DNA from: Armigeres subalbatus
Taxonomy: Eukaryota > Arthropoda > Insecta > Diptera > Culicidae
Direction of reading: 5' to 3'
DNA length: 64,000 bases
NCBI RefSeq assembly: GCF_024139115.2
Contig: NC_085140.1
Coordinates: 464,101,506-464,165,505 of the forward strand
This document shows, piece by piece, positions 23,237 through 32,610 of the stretch. The translations under genes were made by a program, and so were the position numbers. Within the stretch, counting starts at the first letter, position 1. The number at the start of each line of letters is the position of its first letter. The notes under the pieces were generated by a model. That model was given only the letters and a program-made list of their open reading frames with translations, was not told the origin of the DNA and ran no database searches.

Positions 23237-23570
23237 GGTACATGCTCTTCGTGGTTCATAGAATAGTCTGTGTTCAAAGCATAAGTTCTTGGTCCATCCA
23301 AAAAGTTTCAAAGTAAGCCCTTTACATCTACACGAGTAACCAAAGATCTATCGGCTTTTTTCAGATATGGTACATGCTCTGTGTGGTTCATAGAATAGAC
23401 TGTGTTCAAATCATAAGTTATTGGCCATCCAATAAAGTACCGAAGTAAGGCCTTGACATCTACATGCGTAACCAAAGATCTATCAGCCTGTTTAATATAT
23501 GGTACATGCTCTTAGTGGTGTAGTATTAGCTTTATTATTAGCATTAGTATTGAGCAATAGAATGCTTCTA
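23237..23570. repeat. 132-bp satellite, block 3
   Basis: About 2.2 units resume at GGTACATGCTCTTCGTGG and end in the same TTATTATTAGCATTAG tract as block 1. Confidence 0.9.
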
Positions 23571-23599
23571 TTCGAAAATAGAATTCAAAGTTTCGTAGA

Positions 23600-24080
23600 G
23601 AGAGATATGAATGAAGAGAACTGATTCCTGGCAGTTACGCCTATATATGATTAGAGAGCTAGATAAGTACAATATTCATGCAAAGTGGTAAAAATTCTAG
23701 GGGGGGCTAATTTAGTTCTTCTTCTTCATTGGCATTACATCCCCCACTGGAACATTGCCGCCTCGCAGCTTAGTGTTCATTAAGCACTTCCACAGTTATT
23801 AACTGCGAGGTTTCTAAGCCAAGTTACCATTTCTGCATTCGTATATCATGAGGCTAACACGATGATACTTTTTATGCCCAGGGAAGTCGAGACAATTTCC
23901 AATCCGAAAATTGTCTAGACCGGCACCGGGAATCGAACCCAGCCACCCTCAGCATGGTCTTGCTTTGTAGTCGTGCATCTTACCGCACGGCTAAGGAGGG
24001 CCCCAGCAGGTTTTAGGTTTAATTTAGTTCTAGGTGGGGCTATAGCCCCCATCTAGCCCCCCTGTAGTTACGCCAATGAT
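23600..24080. mobile_element. Right end of a GGCGTAACTA inverted-repeat element
   Basis: The sequence GGTGGGGCTATAGCCCC ... CTGTAGTTACGCCAATGAT matches the right end of the element at 57562-59291. A SINE splits it. Confidence 0.6.
23720..24020 (-). mobile_element. Feilai-like tRNA SINE, minus strand
   Basis: Flanked by an 11-bp duplication, AATTTAGTTCT (23709-23719 and 24021-24031). On the minus strand it starts with tRNA-like GGCCCTCCTTAGCCGTGCGG and B box GGGTTCGATTCCC. It ends in AATGCCAATGAAGAAGAAG. The layout fits the Aedes Feilai family as I remember it. Confidence 0.8.
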
Positions 24081-24100
24081 AACGTACATATTCACATATT

Positions 24101-24178
24101 TATTTATGTGTTTTTTTTAATTCTAGGATTGAGTTCAACACAGCTAATCTAAAATTAAAAAAACACATTAAAAAAGCA
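24101..24178. mobile_element. Head-to-head pair of ultra-short hairpin retroposons
   Basis: 24101-24142 is a minus-strand copy (TGTGTT/AACACA stem). 24143-24178 is a plus-strand partial copy ending CACATTAAAAAAGCAC, the closest match to the LINE 3' end at 29944. Confidence 0.7.
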
Positions 24179-24180
24179 CT

Positions 24181-24953
24181 GTACCAATGCGTGCTCCACT
24201 TTTTGGGTGCATCTTTTGTACACCGGGCATTTTTGCGATCCATATCACAATAAACACACTTTGTTGTTTCTTGCTGGCAGGACTTCTTCCGATGTCTTTC
24301 GAAACATTTACCACAACGTGACTTGTTGTCACAAAACTCGGCAGTGTGACCAAGTTGTTTGCAGTTGGTACAAATTAATACCCTTGGCACAAAAAGACGC
24401 ACTGGAAACAACATATTCGCTATATCGACATATTTCGGGAGCATCGAACTGGCGAAGGCCACCCAAAGCGAACCTGGCTTAGAATATACCTTCTTGCCAT
24501 CTACCGTGGCTGCTGAATGCAATTCCTTGCAGTCTAGAATATCCACGGTAGATTGCAGGGCATTCTTTAGGCGACCCTTACCTGCAAGCACATCCTTGCA
24601 AGTCAGGCTCGCTGCGTTGACTACACCTACTTTCTATCTAGACCACCCGCTAGGGGACATAAACTAAATATTCAATATTGTACGCCCTGTCGACAGCAAT
24701 TTCATTCGCCACCTGGTTTGTAGTTGCGGTGATCCTTAGTTTGTTCCTGTTGATCTGCTTAACATCAAGCTTCGGAAAACGACACGTCAAATCTCGTGTA
24801 ATGCCGAGAAAATCAAGGCTTTGCACTTTCTGCCGAAAATAAACAACCCAAGGACCAGGCGAAGCTGCCTAGTAAAATTGCGTGCGAGCACCATCTTTTG
24901 CTGGCACATTGCCTCCGACAGTCTCTGTTTCCATCCGCACCCCGAAATGTTAA
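24181..24953 (-). pseudogene. LINE ORF1 (gag-like) fragment
   Basis: The minus-strand frame 24591-24180 shows three cysteine motifs: CTNCKQLGHTAEFC, CGKCFERHRKKSC and CVYCDMDRKNARC. This is the knuckle tail of a LINE ORF1. Coding-like sequence continues upstream to about 24953 in another frame and is then cut by a MITE. No reverse transcriptase accompanies it. ORF1 proteins of this type chaperone LINE RNA. Confidence 0.7.
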
Positions 24954-25136
24954 TGGCCCGTTTACATATGAGCTAGTTCTAGCGGACAATGCACTATCCG
25001 ACAATACTAGCGCGATATTAGCACAATGTAAACAGGAATTATCCTTGCTAATAAGCGTTTACATTATGCGAATTTCGTGCTAGTATTGTCTGATAGTGCA
25101 TTGTCCGCTAGAACTAGCTCATATGTAAACGGGCCA
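24954..25136. mobile_element. MITE matching the DD34E transposon ends
   Basis: The TIRs are at least 47 bp (TGGCCCGTTTACATATGAGC and complement), and the right side is flanked by TA. The same terminal sequence starts the transposase-bearing element at 25256, so this is its short derivative. Confidence 0.85.
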
Positions 25137-25255
25137 TAAAGGCTTATATGCTAATGCTAAGTAACTATTAAATAATTAGAAAAAAAAACTTAATTCAAAT
25201 TATTCTAATCAAGCCTAATCGATTAGGAAAACCATAAAACGCTCTTTGCCACTTA
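25137..25255. other. Short spacer between related elements
   Basis: AT-rich DNA with no recognised feature. Confidence 0.4.
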
Positions 25256-25926
25256 TGGCCCGTTTACATATAGGCTAGTTCTAGCGGACAATGCACTGTC
25301 CGACAATACTAGCTCGATATATTAGCTATATAAACAATATTAGCACATGACAATTCCTGTTTACATTATGCTAATTTCGCGCTAGTATTGTTGACGACGT
25401 CTCAGGAAGCGTTTCACCAATCCGAAAATAAACTCGATCGGATTATAAAACGGGAAATTTGCTGGCAGAAATATTGGGATAATGCCTATTGATCTTAAAT
25501 ATATCACAATATTTTTATCGCAATGAATGCGAGCACCATCCATAATCCAAATTGAGTGTTTTGCGGGGTACTTATTTACCACACCACTGTGAAGAGCCAT
25601 TTGAACACAGCAATCGAAGAATTTCTTCCTATTAAAAGTCCCTTCTGTTTCGAAAGACTCAATTACTCCCGTTTGACCCATGAAACAGAGACATGAAACT
25701 CGTGGCTTCCGTTGAAATTCCCCTCGGTAAATGAGTTTCTGTCCAACACGCCCATAACCTCGGTTTCGGAGCATTTCTCGGCTGACAAAAGCAACCTCAT
25801 CCAAAAATACAAGTTGTTCCACACTCCACGGGTAGCTGTTTGGTTCATTGGAGAAACGCAATATGTCTTCCTGTCGAATTGGAAGAGCTCTTCTCTCCAA
25901 TGCTTTCCAGGGCATCCCGTGCGCAT
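25256..25926 (-). pseudogene. Tc1-like DD34E transposase, C-terminal half
   Basis: The frame ends at 25382 inside the terminal repeat (TGGCCCGTTTACATATAGGC from 25256). Reading on the minus strand: GMPWKALERRALPIRQEDI, first Asp in QLVFLDEVAFVSREML, second Asp in IWIMDGARIH, Glu in NPIEFIFGLVK. Exactly 34 residues separate the second Asp from the Glu (DD34E, Tc1-like). These enzymes excise and insert DNA at TA. The frame is intact over this half, but it loses its N-terminus at GTGCGCAT (25919-25926), where a 10.7-kb insertion begins. The other half is at 36652-37003. Codons shown upstream of 25919 in this frame belong to the inserted repeat, not to the enzyme. Confidence 0.85.
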
Positions 25927-25990
25927 TAGACTGGCCCAAAATGCATGAAATCCTGAATTTCAAACCTTGCACCCTTAAATGACAGTTTGG

Positions 25991-26521
25991 GCGTTTCGGT
26001 GTTTCAATAAGCGTAGCTTCCCTGTGCCTCATTCTTCATGCGCACTAGAGTGGCCCAAGCTTATATGGAAAAAGTGAAAAGTCTGGAATTTCAAACCTTG
26101 CCCCCTTAAATGACAGTTTGGGGGTCCCAGAAACTCCCCTGAAAATTTCAGCTCATTCTGTCCAGTGGTTGGCGTGCGCAAATGGCTCAAAGTTTGTATG
26201 GGAAAAGTGATTCAAATGTATGCGGAAACGCAACCGTTTCAGTTTTTTGCTTCTAGGTGGCGCTGTAGTCGACGGATTTCTGTTGTAGACAAAATGTAGA
26301 ACCTATTTTATATAAGGAAGCGACTGGTGAAGACCGGATGTATATCCCTTTGAAATTGGCCAAGTTATAAGCATCCAAAGCCGAGGGTGACGAGCGTGTT
26401 CCCCAGGGGTGTTTAAAATGAGAGCAACGTTCCACCGACCATTGCGGCGGCGATGCAGGCGTATTCGGTGCCGTGCGAAATTAAATGCATGATTATCACG
26501 CAATCTCGCGAATTTTTATCC
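25991..26521. repeat. 531-bp inverted arm, left
   Basis: Reverse complement of 36171-36701 with only a few mismatches. It includes about 55 bp of the transposase N-terminal coding sequence and the GCGCAC junction before the TAGAGTGGCCC end. It is therefore a copy of the whole right junction, inverted. A direct partial copy of its middle follows at 26521-26686. Confidence 0.9.
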
Positions 26522-26686
26522 CAGAAGCTCCCCTGAAAATTCCAGCTCATTCGGTCCAGTGGTTGGCGTGCGCAAATGGCTCAAAGTTTGTATGGGAAAA
26601 GTGATCCAAATGTATGCGGAAACGCAACCGTTTCAGTTTTTTGTTTCTAGATGGCGCTGTAGTCGACGGATTTCTGTTGTGGACAA
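26521..26686. mobile_element. Left arm remnant of the about 3-kb transposon
   Basis: Matches about 26132-26300 in the same orientation (AGCTCATTCGGTCCAGTGG, GGCGCTGTAGTCGACGGA). It continues at 29957 after the LINE insertion and at 30377 after the next one. Confidence 0.75.
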
Positions 26687-29600
26687 GTAGCTGGTAGCTG
26701 TTTCCCAGTACCCAGCAGACTTCCAGAGAAACATCACTTCCCATAATCTTCACCTCAACACCACTCTTATTCCCGCGGACCCCCCCGGCTGCCTGCTGAA
26801 CCACCCCTTTTCAGCAGGAGAGTTGGCCCACGCGCTCGCCAAGTGCAAAGGGAACTCATCCGGACCGGATGAGTTGGGGTATCCCATGATCAAACGGCTC
26901 TCTCCGGCCGCGAAGGCCCTTTTTCTGAACCTCGTCAACAACATTTGGGAAAACCGCACTTTTCCTGACGAGTGGAGGAAAAGCTATGTCATCCCCATCC
27001 CGAAGAGTAGTGTTAACAGCCGCGACGCTTCCAAATTTAGGCCAATTTCTCTGACCTCGTGCGCGTCCAAAACTGTCGAAAGGATGGTCAATCGGCGGCT
27101 TAGGGAAAAACTGGAAGCGGACGGAAGGTTAGGCCATCGTCAACACGCTTTCCGCCCAGGATATGGCACCAGCACCTATTTTGCCAACCTGGGTAGTGTG
27201 CTCCAAGAGGCGTACGAGGAAGGCAAGCATGTTGACCTAGTGTCACTTGACATCGCCAAAGCTTTCAGCCGGACCTGGACCCCATTGGTCCTTAGAAAGT
27301 TACAAGACTGGGGGATCACTGGCAACATGCTTGCATTCATCAAAAACTTCCTCTCTCGACGAACCTTCCAGGTGCTCATCGGGGGCACTGCATCCAACGA
27401 GTATCCCGAAGAAACCGGCGTCCCCCAAGGGTCGGTCCTAGCGGTAACATTATTCCTCATCGCTATGGACGGGGTTTTCAACTCTCTGCCTGCAAATGTC
27501 TACGTATTTGTATACGCAGACGACATCCTGTTGGTTGTCGTTGGAAGTACACCCGGAAGAACCAGGATTAGAACCCAAGCGGCAGTTACCACCATTCTTC
27601 GGTGGGCTTCTTCCGTCGGTTTTGTACTCAACGCCGGTAAATGTGTTCGGGGACACGTGTGCAGCGGGCGGCACCAGCTAGCGGGGTCATCCATTAAACT
27701 CGGCTCGGAGGCCATCCCCAACCGGAAGATCGTCCGTGTTCTTGGTGTCGACATCGACCGGAAGCTTTCCTTTTTCCGCACTTCCGAGCGGTTAAGGAAG
27801 CCAGCAAACCCCGCGTTAACCTCATCAAAACCCTCTCCAAAAGCACCGCACCAACAACAGGAGCACGAGGCTTAACGTCGGGCAAGCCATCATTGACAGC
27901 CGCCTGCTCTATGGCCTAGAGCTTACATGCCCTGCCTACAGAAGCCTAATCAACATCCTATCGCCTGTTTTTAACAGCTACGTCCGGACAGCTTCTGGTT
28001 TACTCCCGTCCACCCCTGCTGAAGCTTCATGTGTTGACGCTGGCATCCTCCCTTTCCGGCATCGTATCTTAATGGCCATCTGCCGCAAAGCCGCCTCTTT
28101 CGCTGCCTCTACCTCAGGCGATGTCAGGATCCCTCTCCTCGATGAGGCTGACCGGATCCTGAGAAGTGTAGCCGGTACCAGTCTCCCCCCAGTGGCGCGG
28201 GTTCACTGGCACGGAGCGAAGGGCTGGCTGACGCCCTCAGTAAAAATCGACCGCACCATCGCCTCGCGGTTCAAAAGGGGAGACAACACTGAGGAACTCC
28301 GACGGTCCGTTTCAGAACTGCTCGCAACACGTTTCCGGAACAGCGAAATCCGGTACACTGATGGCTCTGTATCCAGCCGAGGAGTCGGCTTCGGAGTCTA
28401 CGGACCCAATCTGGCCAGGTCGGAGAGCCTGCCACGCCAGTGCAACATCTTTTCCGCTGAAGCCGCCGCTGTCTTTGTTGCGGCCACTACCCCAGCAAAT
28501 AAACCAATCGTGGTCCTCACCGACTCTGCAAGCGTGGTTTCTGCTCTCCAAAGCGAGACACCCAAGCATCCCTGGATCCAGGGAATTCTATCTGGAATGA
28601 TACCAGGTACCACCTTTGCCTGGATCCCCGGCCATTGCGGTATCAGGGGAAACAACGAAGCTGACGCCCTGGCTTGTGTCGGACATGAAGGCCTGTTATA
28701 CACGCGTTCCGTCCCGCTGGCCGACGTTAAGAAATGGACGAAGAGCGTCCTCGGCCAGGACTGGGCTCGGATATGGAACAGCAACAGGTGGCTCTTCCTA
28801 AGAAAAATCAAGGGAACCACCGACTCCTGGAATGAACCAGCCACCCAGAAAGAACAGCAGGTCATCTCTAGACTCCGAACTGGCCACACAAGGGTTTCTC
28901 ACAATCGGTGCCCCAAATATGACTACCCCCGAAACCTCTACGGAATACCAGGTAGCATTCGGGACGCTCTGGCGGATGACGAAGCTGCAATGGCCGCCAT
29001 CTTTTGCTTCCTGAGGGATGCCCGTTTATTCCACGAAGTTTAGCATCCCGACAGCTCACAACATGAAGCCTCGGGAATGAGGCCTTTTATATCAGGCGAA
29101 CGGGCATTTCCTAAATATAAGACCCACCCCCCCAGCGATCATTGTTCCGTTTCGGCTGGGGGGGCTTCGACCTTCCCTATCTGTAACTGTACCTCGCCAA
29201 ACCAACAGACATGCCATGCCAATTCGCATTCGAATTTTTTTCCACTCCTTTATTGAAGGACATCGATAAAAAGCCTTCGAGCATTTTTAGGCTCCTCCGA
29301 ATTTTCGGATTCTGAATATCGTCACACTCAACAAGTGGCGTTCTGATCCTTTCATCGAAGAAAGGTCGAAAAATAAAAGGATCTCTGTCAAATTGGCAAA
29401 TATTGGCGAGGACTTAACGGATAAGGCCTCAACTGCAACTTCAACCCTTCAGGGGCAAACATTACCACCGGAGAACAGCGCATCAGTAACATCACAGCAG
29501 AACATCATAACACGGACCTACAGGAACCAGGGGAATGCATATTTAAGGAAGGCAAAGTAGGAAGTCAACCCCCACAGGACTGACCAGGACCAAAATGACC

Positions 29601-29944
29601 CTATCCACGTCGATCACCCGTATTTAACTCGGATTGTGTACCATCGTCTTAAGTGTCTCTGTTTTATTTTAATTGTTTTCATCTGTGCACACGTTTTTAT
29701 TATTTCACTTTAACGCAAAATTTTAAAATGTTAGGATTAAATAGTTTAATAACAAATGGCGACGCCCTTGGCTGGCACGCAGGGCGGCCCCTCCGATCGA
29801 CCCTTTCTTATATTCTGCACTGCTAAATCACCATCGGCGGGACCCAAGGTTGGCCCGCAAAGGGAACTCCTCCAGTTCCCTTTCATCCCTGTGTTGAACT
29901 TAATCCTAGAATTAAAAAAACACATTAATAAAGCACAAAAAAAA
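26687..29944 (+). pseudogene. 5'-truncated I-clade-like LINE with RT and RNase H
   Basis: Inserted with a 12-bp duplication, TGTTGTGGACAA (26675-26686 and 29945-29956). ORF2 starts mid-protein, so the endonuclease is missing. RT motifs in 26823-27790: FRPISLTSCASKTVERM, HAFRPGYGTST, LVSLDIAKAFSRTW, GVPQGSVLAVTLF and the catalytic FVYADDILLVV. A frameshift near 27790-27830 moves coding to the frame that ends at 29043. RNase H follows: YTDGSVSSRGVGFGVYG, EAAAVFVA, VLTDSASVVSAL and WIPGHCGIRGNNEADALA, with its acidic residues present. The 0.9-kb 3' UTR ends in the TGTGTT/AACACA hairpin, TTAATAAAGCAC and A8. RT plus RNase H points to the I group. The element is dead by truncation and frameshift but young enough to keep its duplication. 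Confidence 0.9.
29890..29944 (+). other. LINE 3' hairpin and tail, same sequence as the short retroposons
   Basis: TGTGTT (29890-29895) pairs with AACACA (29919-29924), and TTAAT pairs with ATTAA inside. TTAATAAAGCAC and A8 follow. This is probably the RNA structure bound by the LINE reverse transcriptase. Confidence 0.7.
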
Positions 29945-29965
29945 TGTTGTGGACAAAATGTAGAA

Positions 29966-30376
29966 CCTTTTTGCCTTTCTCGTATACAAAGTATACGTAA
30001 AGGCTATATGTTCGCTCCAAAAACAAACTTTTTATAGGAGGCTCGGAGACCCATAGTGTTATATACCGATCGACTCAGCTCGACGAATCGAGGTGATGTC
30101 TGTATGTGTGTATGTGTGTGTGTATGTGTATGTGTGTGTATGTGCGCAAAAAGTCTAGCCAACTTTTGAGGCACTTAGCCCTAACCGATTTGCTCGCAAC
30201 AAGTTGCATTCGACGCAGAATCCTGTCCCATTGTTTCCTATTGAAAATTGGCCGGATCGGACTATGGGCTCAGAAGTTATGGTCAAAATACTTTTTTCAT
30301 ACCAAAAGTGCGTAGAAATTACTCACTCGTAAAAAAAAAACGAGAAAGGCACCATCACCGCTATGTGGATTAATCT
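29966..30376. mobile_element. GCCTTTCTCG element, best copy
   Basis: It starts TTTTGCCTTTCTCGTATAC AAA GTATACG, has a TG microsatellite at 30102-30145, and ends CGAGAAAGGCACC then ATTAATCTGGGT. It separates GTAGAACCT from ATTTTATATAAGG, which are joined at about 26301-26318 and 36381 (minus strand). Confidence 0.75.
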
Positions 30377-32610
30377 GGGTATTTTATATAAGGAAGCGAC
30401 TGGTTAAGACCGAATGTAAATCCCTTTGAAATTGGCCAAGTTATAAGCATCCAAAGTCGAGGGTGTCGAGCGTGTCCCCCAGGGGTGTTTAAAATTAGAG
30501 AACCGTACCACCGATCATTGCGGCGGCGATGCAGGCGTTTTCGGTGCCGTGCGAAATTAAATGCATGATTATCACGCAATCTCGCGAATTTTTATCCGAT
30601 TGGTAAATACTTTCCGTACTCTGTACAGTAGTGTAGCTAGAGAGGGAGGGGGTGAATAAGGGGGGGCAAGGGGTGGATCTTTTTTTAGTAGAAAAACACA
30701 TCCGGGATATTGTTCGATGTTTAATCTCGCAATTTTCTGGCGTCGTTTTATCTAAAAAAATTTACTCAAAATTGACATAAATTGAAGAGCTCAAAATTTG
30801 GTCAAGTTTGGTTTATGCTATAGTTTAGAGTTCAATTTTCGAAGCGTGAATGTAGATACACGAAATAAATTAAGTATTGCGCTTTTTGCACTTTATAAGA
30901 GTTTTGCGAGATTTTTTTTCTCACAGTCATCTTTTTCTCACACTCAATACACTCATAAAAGTTTGATTTTCCGTGTATAATGTTTGTGTGTGAGTTCTCC
31001 ATCTGAAAACAAATAGACGTCAAATCATGGCGGGAATCGATTTAGTGTACACGCTTACATGTGACTAACAAGTAATGGGTTATAATTGGGTAAGTTTCAG
31101 TAACAAAAATCGATCAACCCGAAATGAGAGTGAGTGTGAGAAAAAGAAGCGGGCAAATCACAATCCACACATAACTCTTCAAATTCGTGAAATCGGCAAT
31201 ACTTCTTCCATTTATTTTGTTAGCCTCAAATAAAAATATACAGCCATCCAGTTCCAACATTATGGATATGATCCCTCAAAATTACCTTGTATTTGGTAGG
31301 ATCGTTCCTTATAGAACAATATTGGAGCCATTTTATTATTTCCCCTTTAGGGTGATCAATTTCAATATAGGGTATTCAGAAAAATCGATCATTTCAGGAA
31401 TTTTAATTTTTCATAAAACACAAAATTTGATTGAATTTTTGAAAAACCAACTCAATATTCAACAGCAACAACAAGACTATAAAGAGTTGTTAAATTTATC
31501 TTTAGCATTTCTTAGTGTGAAAAGAATTAAATTTTCGCCACCAGGAGCACATAGCAATGCCAGATGGATGGCGGAAGCAATGTATTGTCTTAAAATATGG
31601 CTGTTTAGAGGCCAATTTGACATGACCGATGATGAAAGGCGAAAAAATCCAGTAATGTGTGCTTTTATTTTACGAGTTTACATTTGGTCTTGGTTTGAAG
31701 CTCCTTTACCCTCATCAGCAGCACGAAATGATCTAAACCTGGCAAAAAAAATGATAACTTTACGAGATGTTTTCCCTGATCAATCAAGAAATGTGTATAT
31801 GGCTGCGGCTTCAAGATTTGCAAATCATCTATGGTACTTGAGTGAAGAACTAGTCGCTCTGGTTTTTTCGACCCAGAAATATCTACTGATGAGAGAAAAG
31901 AAATGGCACACAATTTAAAATCTTGTAAGGGTGATGAAGTAAGAAAAATAAAATTGAAAGTATCTACGATCGATAAGTTGATTTCTTGTACGTTTTCGGA
32001 TTTTGTTTCTCAAAAAACGATGATTTTTTTTTAAATTTCTGGAATATCTGCAAATTTTCTCAAAAGAAGATCCTAGTATATGGATAATTGGAAGAATTTG
32101 TTGAAAGTAGAAATAAAATTAATTCATTTTTGGTAGTGAATGACTGTGCTGAAAGAGGAGTTAAACTAGTTCAAGATTTTGTGGAAAACTGACAAAAATG
32201 AAGAACAGCTTCAATATCTTCTCAAAGTTGTTCAACATAGGCAAAATTTTCCAGGTTGCACTCGCTCTGTTATAAAGGAAGGCCTAGCAGTTGAAATAAA
32301 TAATTAATATAGGTATAAGTGTTGTTTGTTGATAACTTTGTAGTTTTATACAGCTAATAAATTATGCTATAAACATTAAAACTGTTGTTTGAAAAATATA
32401 TAACTTATATAATATCCCAGGTCTCTCTGTCCCTCTGTCTGTAACGATTATATCATATCGTTCTAAAATTGATGCAACGGGCATCACGATGTCCAACTCG
32501 TTACAAATATATCATGAATTTTGTCTCCCCTTAAAATCTTCAGCTCGTTGGCTTCAGTGGTAAGTCACCCCCTCCCTCTCTAGCTACACTACTGTACAGA
32601 TCACGGAAAG
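30377..32610. mobile_element. Body of the about 3-kb long-armed transposon
   Basis: Left arm 30377-30655 (ATAAGGAAGCGACTGG ... GTAGCTAGAGAGGGAGGGGG) is the inverse of 32568-32610 plus 36159-36400. The coding relic lies between the arms. GGAAAGTATTTACCAATCGG survives here uninterrupted on the minus strand (about 30598-30618). Confidence 0.75.
31175..32307 (+). pseudogene. Unclassified transposase-like relic
   Basis: The frame is open at 31175-31918, with a possible splice acceptor TTTATTTTGTTAG at 31211-31223. It includes PPGAHSNARWMAEAMYCLKI, WLFRGQFDMTDDERR, FILRVYIWSWFEAPLP, and RFANHLWYLSEELVALVF. After a frameshift near 31870 the reading continues with DPEISTDERKEMAHNL. A further piece gives NDCAERGVKLVQDFVEN and EEQLQYLLKVVQHRQNFPG to about 32307. 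I recognise this as a family of uncharacterised, probably transposon-encoded proteins found in arthropods and cnidarians, but cannot name its superfamily. Its position between long inverted arms supports a transposase role. The conserved Glu of the AERG block is a catalytic candidate. At least two frameshifts make it inactive. Confidence 0.6.

Noticed and set aside
25927..26032. Apparent N-terminal extension of the DD34E C-terminal half (RHREATLIETPKRPN...)
   Set aside because: It is antisense of the inverted N-terminal codons and of the inserted repeat, not part of the enzyme.
31175..31918. A host gene in the spaetzle intron
   Set aside because: It lies between inverted arms of a transposon, has frameshifts, and resembles a transposon-borne protein family.
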